Notes: generated by a model from the sequence alone, not told the origin. A stretch of 64,000 nucleotides of DNA from Sulfurovum sp. (GCA_027062365.1 JAMOTK010000065.1:1-64000); one strand, 5' to 3'. Counted from the first letter of the stretch, positions 17,210-26,644 are shown. Numbers and translations: made by a program.

Positions 17210-17740
17210 ATGGCAAAACAACGATTTAGAGATATAAAACAAGGCAAAGCCACACCTGTAGACAAGAAAAAAGCCAAAAAAGAAAAAAATATAAAAGAGA
17301 AAAGCATAGTAGAAAACACCAATATCTACTATGCCACATCAAAAGACAAGATAAAAGCATTTTTAACCGATGCATTTATGCTTGTGATGCCTATCATGTT
17401 TATCGTCTTTTATCTCGTGATGGATGGCAGAGAAGATTTTGCACAACACAAAGTATTGGGATGGATATGGATACTCATACCTTTAGTCATCATCCAAACC
17501 ATCTTTATGCACCTTAGTGGGCAGACCCCTGGGTATCGTAACTACCGTATTGCCCTCATAGATGACCATACAGGCAAAAAACCAACCCTTTTTATCATAC
17601 TCTTTAGAAATATAACAGCGATACTTTCTCTTTTTACAGTATTAGGTTGGGCATTAATGTTTTTTAGAAAAGACAATAAAAACCTCCATGACCTCCTCTC
17701 TGCTACCTCTGTCATACGTACCCATGACAAAACAAAATAA
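17210..17740 (+). CDS. RDD family membrane protein
   Basis: A 176-residue protein. The first 45 residues are very basic (K-rich) and probably cytoplasmic. After about residue 45 comes an RDD domain with three hydrophobic helices; DAFMLVMPIMFIVFY and FRNITAILSLFTVLGW match conserved RDD positions, although the eponymous R-D-D is only partly kept. Function is unknown in general; some members affect ion transport. It starts one base after gspF and overlaps the next gene. Confidence 0.75.
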   Translation: MAKQRFRDIKQGKATPVDKKKAKKEKNIKEKSIVENTNIYYATSKDKIKAFLTDAFMLVMPIMFIVFYLVMDGREDFAQHKVLGWIWILIPLVIIQTIFMHLSGQTPGYRNYRIALIDDHTGKKPTLFIILFRNITAILSLFTVLGWALMFFRKDNKNLHDLLSATSVIRTHDKTK

Positions 17741-18872
17741 ATTTCTCTCGCCTCTTTTAGGAGGCTATTACTTTTTTTATTTTGCACTTGTAGGGGTCTA
17801 TGTTATCTTCATGCCCAAAGCATTACTAGAATTAAACTACAGTACCGTAGAAGTGGGTATCCTCTACGCAGCTGCACCGTTTATGCGTTTTTTATTGCCT
17901 TTTATCTTTAGATACTATGTTGCACTCACCCCAAAAGTTTATACGATTTCACTTATTTTTACTTTTTTGGGTTCATTGATTTTTTTACAAACGGTACATG
18001 ATTTTTACTTTTACCTTATTGCCAATCTTTTGTTTGGGGCTTCTATGGGTATCTCTTTGCCGTATGTAGAGACCATCGCATTAGACACCCTCTCCAAAGA
18101 AAGATATGGGAAAGTACGCCTTTGGGGGTCTTTGGGATTTATGGGTATCTCTTTATGGCTAGGCAAAGTATTAAGCACACCACATGAAGCACTCTATTAT
18201 CTTAGTGCCACAGCATTTTTGACCCTACTCTTTGGCTCAATGCTTACTAAGTATGACAAGCCTTCATACGCTCAAACCTCAGCAGACAGCTCTTTTTCAC
18301 TCTCTCGATATTGGGCATTTTGGGTTTCTATTTTTTTGATGCAAGTAGGCTTTGGAGGATTCTATAACTTTTTTACTATCTATGAAACGTCTCATGGAGT
18401 TTCACTAGAGATTACCTCATGGATGTGGAGTTTTGGTGTATTTTGTGAGATATTTATGCTCTATTTTCAAGGGGCATTACTCCAACGTAATCTACTTCAT
18501 ATCCTACAGTTTGCCACACTTGTCACAGCACTACGATGGTTCATACTCTATCTCTATCCTGATTCTATCACGATTGCCTTCATGACACAGTCTCTTCACG
18601 CCATATCTTTTGCTCTATACCATACAGCAGCGATTACCTATGTGTTTTCTCTGTATACCCAAAAGAAGTTAGCCCAACAGTTTTTCTTGGGTATTGCTTT
18701 TGGCTTAGGGGGTTCAGTAGGTGCTATCCTCTCTGGTCAAGTGTATGGAGAATACCTTTTCTTAGTAGAATCTGCTATTACATTATTGGCATTTTTGGTA
18801 CTACTCATTCACCAAAGACGCAAACATAGCATAGACGAAAAAAATACTCACACAAAAAGTACCCACACATGA
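17724..18872 (+). CDS. MFS transporter (HcaT/PPP-like)
   Basis: A 382-residue protein with about twelve transmembrane helices. The start GGYYFFYFALVGVYVIFMPKAL and the loop KERYGKVRLWGSLGFMG place it in the MFS_1-like group that includes HcaT (phenylpropionate permease). The substrate cannot be told. The ATG at 17724 is preferred to the longer track start because it fits the family N-terminus; it overlaps the RDD gene by 17 bases. It shares a four-base overlap with mobA, suggesting a gspF-RDD-MFS-mobA transcript. Confidence 0.8.
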   Translation: MTKQNKFLSPLLGGYYFFYFALVGVYVIFMPKALLELNYSTVEVGILYAAAPFMRFLLPFIFRYYVALTPKVYTISLIFTFLGSLIFLQTVHDFYFYLIANLLFGASMGISLPYVETIALDTLSKERYGKVRLWGSLGFMGISLWLGKVLSTPHEALYYLSATAFLTLLFGSMLTKYDKPSYAQTSADSSFSLSRYWAFWVSIFLMQVGFGGFYNFFTIYETSHGVSLEITSWMWSFGVFCEIFMLYFQGALLQRNLLHILQFATLVTALRWFILYLYPDSITIAFMTQSLHAISFALYHTAAITYVFSLYTQKKLAQQFFLGIAFGLGGSVGAILSGQVYGEYLFLVESAITLLAFLVLLIHQRRKHSIDEKNTHTKSTHT

Positions 18873-19468
18873 AACCCTACACAACAGCCGTTATCTTCGC
18901 AGGAGGCAAAAGTAGCCGTATGGGACAAGACAAAGCCCTACTCCCCTTTGGAGCATCCCCTACACTCACACAATACCAATACCAACGCCTTCAACGACTC
19001 TTTACAAACGTCTATATCTCCACAAAAAAAGATAAATTTGACTTCGACTGCCATATCATCGAAGACAACTACCCACAATCCTCCCCCCTTGTAGGCTTAC
19101 TCTCTCTCTTTGAAAGCCTACCAAAAGAGGCAGTCGAAGAGGCAGTTTTTGTCCTTAGTGTAGATAGCCCCTTTGTCGATGAACACATCATACACACCCT
19201 CTTTAGTGCACAAGACAAAACATCCGACATTACCCTAGCCCAAAGCCCCCAAGGCACACAACCCCTCTGTGCCATCTACAAAAAATCCATCCTCCCCCTA
19301 CTCAAAACCCAATACCAAAACAATAACCACAAACTCAAAGACCTCTGCCAAAAAGCAAACACCCAAAGCATCTACTTTGAAGACCAAAAACCTTTTATGA
19401 ATTTAAATTATAAAGAAGAGTATGAGAAAGCGTTGTTGAGGATGGAGTGGTGCATGACCAAACCATAG
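18869..19468 (+). CDS. mobA: Molybdenum cofactor guanylyltransferase MobA
   Basis: A 199-residue nucleotidyltransferase. The signature FAGGKSSRMGQDKALLPFG is at residues 10-28, and the NYPQSSPLVGL and LSVDSPFVD motifs follow at the expected places. MobA adds GMP to molybdopterin to make the bis-MGD cofactor for enzymes such as nitrate reductase and formate dehydrogenase. The ATG overlaps the MFS stop (ATGA). The coding strand is unusually rich in C and poor in G compared with neighbours (many CCC, CTC and CAA codons). Confidence 0.9.
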   Translation: MKPYTTAVIFAGGKSSRMGQDKALLPFGASPTLTQYQYQRLQRLFTNVYISTKKDKFDFDCHIIEDNYPQSSPLVGLLSLFESLPKEAVEEAVFVLSVDSPFVDEHIIHTLFSAQDKTSDITLAQSPQGTQPLCAIYKKSILPLLKTQYQNNNHKLKDLCQKANTQSIYFEDQKPFMNLNYKEEYEKALLRMEWCMTKP

Positions 19469-19492
19469 ATTGGGTGCATAAAGATACTAGCA

Positions 19493-20392
19493 CTACTCCT
19501 TAGTGCCATCTATCATTTGAGTCATTAGCTTTCGTGAGAAAAAGACAAATTTTTCAAACAGTGATGAACGGTATTTATCCTTGTGATAAATCATCAAAAA
19601 GTCTCGTTTACACTCAAATTCAGGGATATTGACTTTATAAAATGTGCCTTCATTGAGTTCTTTCTCTACAGAAATCGTGGAGATACAAGTCAAACATTTT
19701 CTATCTCGTAAGATACTTTTGATGGATTCGGTATGCCCTAACTCCAAAAAAATATTGAGTTCATCCACATCTTCTTTGATATACTCTAAGAACACTTCTC
19801 TTGTCCCTGAACCTTCTTCTCTTAGTACCCAACGTTTTTGAGACAACACAGTTATATCAGACATCATAGACAGCTCTTTATCAGCTGTGACTATCAGCAA
19901 TTCATCTATCCCTATCTTCTCTTTGATAATATCAGCACCAGAGACAAACCCTTCGACAAAACCAATATCAATGATTCCCTCTTTTATCATACTTGCTATC
20001 TCTTTGGTATTTCCTTCTTTAAGGGTAATCTTGACATCAGGATAGGCACTCATATAGGCACAGATAATCGTAGGCATAAGGTGGTCAACAATAGTCGTAC
20101 TCGCCCCCACACGTATCATCCCTTTGTTTTCTGAATTTTTAAACTCATATTCAATATCAGCTAGTTTTTTATAGATAGGAGATATTTCTTTATGAAAAGC
20201 ACGTCCTACTTCATTGAGTACCAACTTTTTGTTAATCCTATCAAAAACAGGTCTACCCAAAATGTTTTCTAACTCTTTAATAGACATAGAGACTGCCGAT
20301 TGACTAAGCTTCATATCCTTAGCCACATTGGTTAGATGCCCTAAACTCACCACATTTAAAAATATTTGCATTTGTCTTAGTGTTAATTTCAT
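19493..20392 (-). CDS. LysR-family regulator, YeiE-like
   Basis: A 299-residue LysR-type regulator. The winged helix at residues 1-60 has the typical TLRQMQIFLNVVSLGHLTNVAKDMKLSQSAVSMSIKELE sequence, and a periplasmic-binding-protein-like effector domain fills about 90-295. It is divergent from a YeiH-family gene. In enterobacteria the LysR regulator YeiE lies beside yeiH and responds to sulfite, so a related role is a reasonable inference. AAAGAGA precedes the ATG. Confidence 0.85.
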   Translation of the reverse strand: MKLTLRQMQIFLNVVSLGHLTNVAKDMKLSQSAVSMSIKELENILGRPVFDRINKKLVLNEVGRAFHKEISPIYKKLADIEYEFKNSENKGMIRVGASTTIVDHLMPTIICAYMSAYPDVKITLKEGNTKEIASMIKEGIIDIGFVEGFVSGADIIKEKIGIDELLIVTADKELSMMSDITVLSQKRWVLREEGSGTREVFLEYIKEDVDELNIFLELGHTESIKSILRDRKCLTCISTISVEKELNEGTFYKVNIPEFECKRDFLMIYHKDKYRSSLFEKFVFFSRKLMTQMIDGTKE

Positions 20393-20416
20393 TATAATCT
20401 CTTTTTTGATAAATTT

Positions 20417-20458
20417 ATTTGATAGTTTTACACATTTATTAGGCTAATTATATCAAAT
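20417..20458. promoter_or_regulatory. Candidate LysR operator, spaced inverted repeat
   Basis: ATTTGATA (20417-20424) is matched by its reverse complement TATCAAAT (20451-20458), 26 bases apart, in the 119-base gap between the divergent LysR and YeiH-family genes. A second, imperfect ATAAATTT copy flanks the left arm. LysR proteins usually bind such dyads between divergent genes. The site is AT-rich, so chance cannot be excluded. Confidence 0.4.
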
Positions 20459-20511
20459 TTATAGTACAATTTCGCAAATATTATCAATAATTTTGAATAA
20501 AAAGGATTTTT

Positions 20512-21573
20512 ATGGCTTTTTCAGCACAAAATCGTAAAGGTACGCTTAACGGTATTCTCTTTGTTGCACTCTTTTCCGTAGTCGCGACATATATAGCAAA
20601 TATAAGCTTCATTCAGGCGTTAGGACTTTCTCCTTTGGTCATTGGTATCGTGATGGGAATCATTTATGCCAATAGCCTACACCATAAAACCCCACAAGCA
20701 TGGCACACAGGTATTACTTTTTCAGGCAAGAAGATTTTGCGTTTTGCTATTGTCTTTTATGGCTTTAGGATTACCTTTCAACAAATTGCAGAAGTGGGCA
20801 TGGATGGATTTTTAGTTTCACTTATCATGCTTACCTCTACCCTTATCTTGGGTTCATGGCTAGGATACAAAGTCTTTGGTATGGAAAAAGACACCTCTAT
20901 CCTCACTGCTTCTGGGGCAGCAGTATGTGGGGCGGCGGCTGTTTTGGCAACAGAACCTGTACTCAAAGCAGAAGAGTACAAAACGGCTATCGCTGTCTCT
21001 ATGGTGGTACTATTTGGTACGGTTTCTATGTTTTTATACCCTGTACTCTATACCACTATCTTTGAAAATGCCATAGGATTTCTACACATGAGTCCTAGAG
21101 AATTTGGTATCTATGTAGGTGGGACTATCCATGAAGTAGCACAAGTCGTAGCCGTCCCAGCTTCTATCCCCAATGCCCCAGAAGAGATGGCAAATGCCGC
21201 GGTGATTGTCAAGATGACACGTGTGATTATGATTGCTCCTATGCTCATCGTCTTAGGGTTATATCTTGCATGGTCAGCTAAAAAAGAAGGCAATCAAAGA
21301 GATGAAAAGATGAAACTTGTCATTCCATGGTTTGCTGTGTATTTTATCGTAGTAGCAGGGTTCAATTCATTACAACTTGTACCACAAAACATTGTAGATA
21401 TTATCAATCAGATAGACACATTTTTACTCACCATGGCAATGACTGCTCTTGGTATGGGTACAGTCTTTGCCAAATTCAAAGGCTTAGGGTTAGCACCTTT
21501 ATATACTGCTATGAGTATGTTCGTATGGCTAGTTGTTGGTGGATTTGTCGTAACCAAATTGGTTTGTGCCTAA
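20512..21573 (+). CDS. YeiH/UPF0324 family membrane transporter (putative sulfate exporter)
   Basis: A 353-residue protein with about ten transmembrane segments. It contains the UPF0324 landmarks LGLSPLVIGIVMGIIYAN near residue 38-55, LTASGAAVCGAAAVLATEPVLKA near 131-153, and GGTIHEVAQVVA near 203-214. The family is annotated as a putative sulfate or organosulfur exporter but has no settled function. AAAAGGA precedes the ATG. Divergence from a LysR gene suggests regulated expression. Confidence 0.88.
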   Translation: MAFSAQNRKGTLNGILFVALFSVVATYIANISFIQALGLSPLVIGIVMGIIYANSLHHKTPQAWHTGITFSGKKILRFAIVFYGFRITFQQIAEVGMDGFLVSLIMLTSTLILGSWLGYKVFGMEKDTSILTASGAAVCGAAAVLATEPVLKAEEYKTAIAVSMVVLFGTVSMFLYPVLYTTIFENAIGFLHMSPREFGIYVGGTIHEVAQVVAVPASIPNAPEEMANAAVIVKMTRVIMIAPMLIVLGLYLAWSAKKEGNQRDEKMKLVIPWFAVYFIVVAGFNSLQLVPQNIVDIINQIDTFLLTMAMTALGMGTVFAKFKGLGLAPLYTAMSMFVWLVVGGFVVTKLVCA

Positions 21574-21599
21574 ACTATATAGTGATAAGATAAAATATT

Positions 21600-22277
21600 T
21601 TGGCATCTTTTCAACAACACGTCAATATCTCAATCATCTCTTCGGGGGTGATTATTGTCCCCTTACATACGGCAAATATATTGAGCCTTAATGAGTCTAT
21701 CATTGCACTCATCGTAGGTCTAGTTGGTGGGATGCTTCCTGATTTAGATTTAGATGATTCTAAACCTACACAAATATTTTTTCAACTACTTTCTATCTTT
21801 ATCCCTCTTATTCTTATTCTCCATATCTTTGAGCAAATCCCCATACTTCATATCCTTGCCTTATGGCTAGTTTGTGGATTGATACTGCATTTTGTCTTAC
21901 GAAAAACCCTCGCACAAATGACCACACACAGAGGAATCTTTCATAGTATCCCCATGGGTATTCTCTTTGCCCAAATTGCCCTCTTTATCAGCCAAGAAAA
22001 GCTACAGCAATCGAGTGAACTTTCTTCTATTATCGCATTTTTTATCTTCTTTGGCTTCATCGTTCATCTACTTTTAGACGAGATTTATAGTTTCAATTTG
22101 TTAGGTATCAAAATCAAAAAGTCCTTTGGTACAGCCCTAAAACTCTATGCCAAAAATAATCTCATCGGTACACTCATCCTATACATACTCATTTTGTTTT
22201 TTTTCAAATATATTCCTATAAATACAGAGGTCTTTCTCCATATTTTTAGGGTACTTAAAGATATGAAAATCATGTAG
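21600..22277 (+). CDS. YdjM/DUF457 membrane-bound metal-dependent hydrolase-like protein, TTG start
   Basis: A 225-residue protein with about five hydrophobic segments. The family motif GGMLPDLDLDDS near residue 41-52, the early His (FQQHVNIS) and THRGIFHS near residue 110-117 are the conserved metal-ligand candidates of the DUF457/YdjM group. These proteins are predicted membrane phosphatases or hydrolases; some are LexA-regulated. The start is TTG, with no strong Shine-Dalgarno sequence, 26 bases after the YeiH-family gene, so read-through from it is likely. Confidence 0.72.
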   Translation: MASFQQHVNISIISSGVIIVPLHTANILSLNESIIALIVGLVGGMLPDLDLDDSKPTQIFFQLLSIFIPLILILHIFEQIPILHILALWLVCGLILHFVLRKTLAQMTTHRGIFHSIPMGILFAQIALFISQEKLQQSSELSSIIAFFIFFGFIVHLLLDEIYSFNLLGIKIKKSFGTALKLYAKNNLIGTLILYILILFFFKYIPINTEVFLHIFRVLKDMKIM

Positions 22278-22405
22278 AGGGAAAAGTCTCACTCAGACAG
22301 ACTGCTCTTTCTCTCTTCCCAATAACATCTAATCATCTCAATGCCCTCCATTGAGAAAGTCATCGGATAAAATGTAGCATAATTATCCATTACTTTTTTT
22401 CCACA

Positions 22406-24115
22406 CTAATTACTCAAAGGTTTTGGACTTTTTTTCTTGATGGTAATCATACGCTTTTCTGGTATTTTAAACGTAGGTTTTTTGTTGCCTTGTGTGGACT
22501 CTTCGATGATTTTATCATAGAGATAAATATCGTTTTTGAAGTAGGCTAAGCCTCCTTCTTTGTATACTGTAAAATAGACGATATGGACAGGGATAGACTG
22601 TGTGAGCCTGATGGTAGATGGTTTATTGGTAGCTAGGATTTTATTGATTCTTTCTTGAGGGTATGAGCCTTTGGCATATTTTAGTAACAGTGTGGCTAAG
22701 GTAAAAGGATATTCTACACGTACACAGCCTGAGCTATAGATTTTGTAGCGTCGCTCATGTAAAGATTTGTTATCTGTATCATGTAGATAGACAGAATATT
22801 TGTTAGGAAACATAAACTTTACACGTCCTAAGGCATTGGTGTCTCCTGAGAATTGTACAAAACGATAGGGTACATTTTTTTTACTTTTTTCATAAGGATT
22901 GAGCATGGCAGGGGTCACTTGAACCTCTTTTCCCCTAGAAAATGCGTGAATGTTATTTTCTTTTAAATAGTTTGGGTTTTCACGTAATACATGAATGAGG
23001 TCTCTTTTGATAAGGTTTTGGGGTATCGTCCATGTAGGATTGAGTACTAGATATTCTATCTTATCAGAAAAAATAGGTGTAGGTCTGTCTATCCTACCGA
23101 CTACAACACCTAGTTTTTGAACCATTGTCTGATTGGTATAGTAGCGAAGATTAAAATCAGGCACATTCACTTCTACATATTCATTTTCAAACTGACTAGG
23201 GTAGAGCTTGGTTTTGTCTAAGTTGATAAGAATAGCTTGTATGTTTTTAGTAGCTGGTTGATTGAGATAATAGGTCATTGTTTTATCTATCGTACCTGTA
23301 ATTTTGAGTAGATAGCGTTTTTGGTAGGTTAGCACAGCTTGTTTTAGGGCTTGGTTGAATGTTTTGTTAAGAGAGCTAGTCTTGGGGTAATCTCCAGAGA
23401 TTTGTAAACGCTTTTTGATTTCGATGATACGTTTAGAGCTGTCTCCTAATTTGAATACTTTTTTACTATAAGGAATTTGAGGGAATTTATTCATCATACG
23501 GTAGTCTTTGAGTAGGCTAATAAGCTTTTCATAACGGTCTTTCATCGGGATGAGTGCATAAAGATAGTTATAAATTTCTCCTCGAAGAATCGCAGTACTA
23601 AGGGCTTCTACCGAGGGGAATGTTTTGGGTGTCATCTCCCATGTGGAATGAATATCATCACTTTTGGCTAAAGCATCCATCTTTTTTTGTACAAGATTCC
23701 AATCTACATCACCTTGGACGATAAAACGCACCAAACGTACCATAGAACTCGTAAGAATCAAATCTAATCTAGCATAGATAGCTGCTTTTTTCGATTGGGA
23801 TACATTGTTATTGTCTAGTAGATAATAGAGCTTGGTAATAGAAGCCTGATCAAATGATTTATTTTTATAGTTAAAAAGAGGATTATTGAGAGCTTGTATT
23901 AAGGCACTGGCCTTTTGTGTTTGGTTCTCTCCTGACCATAAGGCTTGATTTCCTGCTCTTGCATAAATGTCTTGGATAGTATGCTTATTTTTACCTTTGA
24001 TTCGTGTTTGTAATCCTCTCACAATATTAGCAGAGATATTTTCCATAGAGAGGGTTTGGGCAGGGAGGTTTATTTGACAAAAAACCATACAAAAAATAAG
24101 TGATAAAATACGCAA
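22406..24115 (-). CDS. Murein L,D-transpeptidase, YcbB-like (first copy)
   Basis: A large (569 residues from the chosen start) periplasmic enzyme. A signal peptide (LRILSLIFCMVFCQINLPAQT) is followed by an N-terminal scaffold domain, a peptidoglycan-binding domain (near residues 225-290), and a YkuD catalytic domain with the active-site motif YSSGCVRV (Cys nucleophile). It makes 3-3 cross-links or anchors proteins on murein. The track begins with GTG at 24163 without a ribosome site. TTG at 24115 has AGGA seven bases upstream and a TATAAT (24146-24151) in front of it, so I prefer the shorter form. A paralogue lies at 30.5 kb. Confidence 0.85.
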   Translation of the reverse strand: MRILSLIFCMVFCQINLPAQTLSMENISANIVRGLQTRIKGKNKHTIQDIYARAGNQALWSGENQTQKASALIQALNNPLFNYKNKSFDQASITKLYYLLDNNNVSQSKKAAIYARLDLILTSSMVRLVRFIVQGDVDWNLVQKKMDALAKSDDIHSTWEMTPKTFPSVEALSTAILRGEIYNYLYALIPMKDRYEKLISLLKDYRMMNKFPQIPYSKKVFKLGDSSKRIIEIKKRLQISGDYPKTSSLNKTFNQALKQAVLTYQKRYLLKITGTIDKTMTYYLNQPATKNIQAILINLDKTKLYPSQFENEYVEVNVPDFNLRYYTNQTMVQKLGVVVGRIDRPTPIFSDKIEYLVLNPTWTIPQNLIKRDLIHVLRENPNYLKENNIHAFSRGKEVQVTPAMLNPYEKSKKNVPYRFVQFSGDTNALGRVKFMFPNKYSVYLHDTDNKSLHERRYKIYSSGCVRVEYPFTLATLLLKYAKGSYPQERINKILATNKPSTIRLTQSIPVHIVYFTVYKEGGLAYFKNDIYLYDKIIEESTQGNKKPTFKIPEKRMITIKKKSPKPLSN

Positions 24116-24194
24116 AAAAATTCCTAATCTTTTAATTAATTGTGTATTATAGCCAATTATCACATAAGCTTTTGACTCTATGGATAGAAATTAA

Positions 24195-24208
24195 ACATTA
24201 ATTAATGT
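24195..24208. promoter_or_regulatory. 14-bp perfect palindrome between divergent genes
   Basis: ACATTAATTAATGT is a perfect palindrome in the gap between the leftward L,D-transpeptidase and the rightward secreted protein. It could be an operator for either gene. It is pure AT except for one C/G pair, so an accidental origin remains possible. Confidence 0.35.
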
Positions 24209-24254
24209 AATTTTTATTATCATATTTTTATTAATTTAATAAAAGGAATTATAT

Positions 24255-25220
24255 ATGAGAATAAAAAATATCGCTTTGGCTTGTCTTTTGACAATGGGCT
24301 TTGCTTATGCAGAGGGTCAACTAACAGCAGAACTTCAAGGTGCCGCAGGTAACCAAGAGAAACAAATAGATGGACTTATCGCAAAGATAGGAAGCATTGG
24401 ATATGAAACAGGTAGTGTCAATAAACACATTGAAACTTTTTACTTTAGTAAGTACAAAGAAAAAGGTGTAGAGATGATTTCTTTCTTCCCTTTGGTCAAC
24501 AAAGAAAAATTAAGACCTCTTCTTTTAGCAAACCCTGATTTTGGAGCGTATGCACCATTTAACTTTTTGGTCTACAAAACATTAGATAAAAAAACAGATG
24601 ACAATACTTGGTTTGGTCACTTATCAGCAGATACTATGCTCGATATTATCGGTGAAAAAAATGCAGATACACGTAAAGATTTTACAAGTATGATTGCATC
24701 GTATGACGCACTTGTAACGACTGAATTAAAACCAACACAAAGCAAAAAGTTTGAACATAGCAAAGCACTTCCTAGCAATGGACTTACTAAATTTGTAAAA
24801 AAGTTTGATAAACCAGATGATTTAGAAGAGTGGATAGAAGAATTTGTAGGCGACCATGATGGACGTTTTGCTAAACGTAACTTTATCATTGCTGGATTTA
24901 TGGATTTTAAATTTGAATTTGATGATATGGAATTAGATTTTGATAAATATGATGCGTATTGGGTTTCTTCATTATGTCACTTTGAGTTTTCTAACTCTAT
25001 CTTTAACAGAGGTAAACCAGAAGCTGGTATGTTTGCACCTTGTTCTGTATACTTTTATATTCCAAAAGGAAGCAATGAGCTTCACGTAGGATATGCAAGT
25101 GTTGACAATTGGATTAATGCCTTGAACTTTACGGATGCAAAACGTATTGAACACATGAAAGCCATTGATGCAGAAGTAGGCGAAGTATTTACAGCAATGG
25201 GTTTTACATCCGTTAAGTAA
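24255..25220 (+). CDS. Secreted protein with DUF302-like domains
   Basis: A 321-residue exported protein. Residues 1-19 are a Sec signal peptide with cleavage after AYA. The C-terminal part has the DUF302 pattern FAPCSVYFYIPKGSNELHVGYAS followed by a helix, and the middle part (AYAPFNFLVYK...) looks like a second, cysteine-free copy. DUF302 proteins are widespread periplasmic or cytoplasmic proteins of unknown function, often near sulfur or thiol metabolism. AAAGGAA precedes the ATG, and a hairpin terminator follows. It appears to be a single-gene transcript, which with the clean signals suggests notable expression. Confidence 0.6.
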   Translation: MRIKNIALACLLTMGFAYAEGQLTAELQGAAGNQEKQIDGLIAKIGSIGYETGSVNKHIETFYFSKYKEKGVEMISFFPLVNKEKLRPLLLANPDFGAYAPFNFLVYKTLDKKTDDNTWFGHLSADTMLDIIGEKNADTRKDFTSMIASYDALVTTELKPTQSKKFEHSKALPSNGLTKFVKKFDKPDDLEEWIEEFVGDHDGRFAKRNFIIAGFMDFKFEFDDMELDFDKYDAYWVSSLCHFEFSNSIFNRGKPEAGMFAPCSVYFYIPKGSNELHVGYASVDNWINALNFTDAKRIEHMKAIDAEVGEVFTAMGFTSVK

Positions 25221-25236
25221 TACAGAAATACCTCTT

Positions 25237-25265
25237 GAAAATCACCTTTTTTATAGGTGATTTTC
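25237..25265 (+). terminator. Intrinsic terminator after the DUF302-like gene
   Basis: GAAAATCACCT (25237-25247) pairs with AGGTGATTTTC (25255-25265) around a seven-base T-rich loop, 17 bases after the stop codon. The TTTT lies inside the 3' arm, with A/T sequence after it. Confidence 0.65.
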
Positions 25266-25354
25266 TATTAAACCTCTTCTCTTTTCTCCTTACTCACTAA
25301 TACTTCAACATTATTTAGATAAAATCATGCAATTATATATAATAAAGGATTGTA

Positions 25355-26644
25355 GTGAAAGTTACAGTAAATAAAATAGACGATGCAAATATCATCGTAA
25401 GTGGTACAATTGAAACAGCAACAATAGACGCTAATATCGAAAAATTGGCAAAACAAGCATCTAAAGAGATTAAAGTAGATGGATTTAGAGCAGGAAAAGT
25501 ACCTGTAGCCGTTGTCAAACAAATGCATGGTGAGAAACTAGCACAAGATGCAGAGAGCGAAGCCCTCAAAGACCTTATCGATACAGGTATCGCAGAATCT
25601 GGTATCAATGCTAGTGATATTTTGGGACAGCCTACCTTTAAAAAATATGATAAAGTAGATGCAGGTATCGAAGTAGAAGTAGAAATTTCTAGTAAACCTA
25701 CTCTTGAGCTAGAGGGATACATGGATGTAGTACCAGCATTTGAAAAACCAACTGCTACAGAAGCAGAAGTAGATACAAAACTTGCAGAAATGGCAAAAGA
25801 ACAAGCATCGTATGTAGCAATATCAGAAGCACGTCCTGTTGCCAATGATGATACGGTTATCATTGACTTTGAAGGTTTTGTGGATGATGTAGCTTTTGAT
25901 GGTGGGAAAGCTGAGAAATTCTCTCTTAAAATTGGTTCAGGTCAATTTATCCCTGGATTTGAAGACCAAATCGTAGGTATGAACGTTGGAGATTCCAAAG
26001 ATGTAGAGGTTACATTCCCTGCTGAATACCAATCAGAAGACCTTGCAGGAAAAGAAGCTACATTTAAAGTAACACTGACTGAAATTCAAGAACAAGGCGA
26101 AGCGACTATTGATGATGCCTTGGCTAAAAAACTACTTAAAAATGAAGAAGCAACGCTCACAGAGCTTAGAGAAAAAGTAGGTGCACAAGTAGAAGCAGAA
26201 GCACTTTCTAAAGTATATAATGAAGATTTGAAGCCTAAAATTGTCGAAGCATTGGTAGAAAAATTTGATATTGCACTTCCAAATAATATTGTTGACCAAG
26301 AGATTGATGCTAAAATCAATGCCAAAGCACAAGAAATGAGTGAAGAAGAACTAGCAACATACAAAGACAATGATGAAAAAATCAATACACTTCGTGACTC
26401 GGTAAGAGAAGAAGCCAGTGATTCTGTAAAAGCTACATTTATCGTAGATGCTTTAGCCAAAAAAGAGGACATCACGGTCAATGACCAAGAAGTATCTCAA
26501 GCGATTTACTATGAAGCAATGATGTCAGGTCAAGATGCACAACAAGTAATGAAATATTATCAAGAAAATAATCTACTTTCAGCTGTGAAAATGGGTATGA
26601 TTGAAGATAAACTTTTCGGTAAAATGTTAGGACTTGAAGCCTAA
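25355..26644 (+). CDS. tig: Trigger factor, GTG start
   Basis: A 429-residue ribosome-associated chaperone and peptidyl-prolyl isomerase. The N-terminal ribosome-binding domain contains the signature GFRAGKVP at about residues 46-53. The FKBP domain (about 150-235) has DDTVIIDFEGFVDD and GQFIPGFEDQIVGM, and a helical C-terminal domain follows. The start is GTG with AAAGGA upstream at good spacing. It is followed by a terminator and then clpP and def; tig next to clpP is a common arrangement. Confidence 0.96.
   Translation: MKVTVNKIDDANIIVSGTIETATIDANIEKLAKQASKEIKVDGFRAGKVPVAVVKQMHGEKLAQDAESEALKDLIDTGIAESGINASDILGQPTFKKYDKVDAGIEVEVEISSKPTLELEGYMDVVPAFEKPTATEAEVDTKLAEMAKEQASYVAISEARPVANDDTVIIDFEGFVDDVAFDGGKAEKFSLKIGSGQFIPGFEDQIVGMNVGDSKDVEVTFPAEYQSEDLAGKEATFKVTLTEIQEQGEATIDDALAKKLLKNEEATLTELREKVGAQVEAEALSKVYNEDLKPKIVEALVEKFDIALPNNIVDQEIDAKINAKAQEMSEEELATYKDNDEKINTLRDSVREEASDSVKATFIVDALAKKEDITVNDQEVSQAIYYEAMMSGQDAQQVMKYYQENNLLSAVKMGMIEDKLFGKMLGLEA

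Noticed and set aside
19838-20134. 98-aa ORF opposite the LysR gene
   Set aside because: Shadow frame inside the LysR effector domain; no start signal.
25333-25863. 176-aa ORF opposite tig
   Set aside because: Serine-rich antisense shadow of the trigger factor gene, caused by its codon use.
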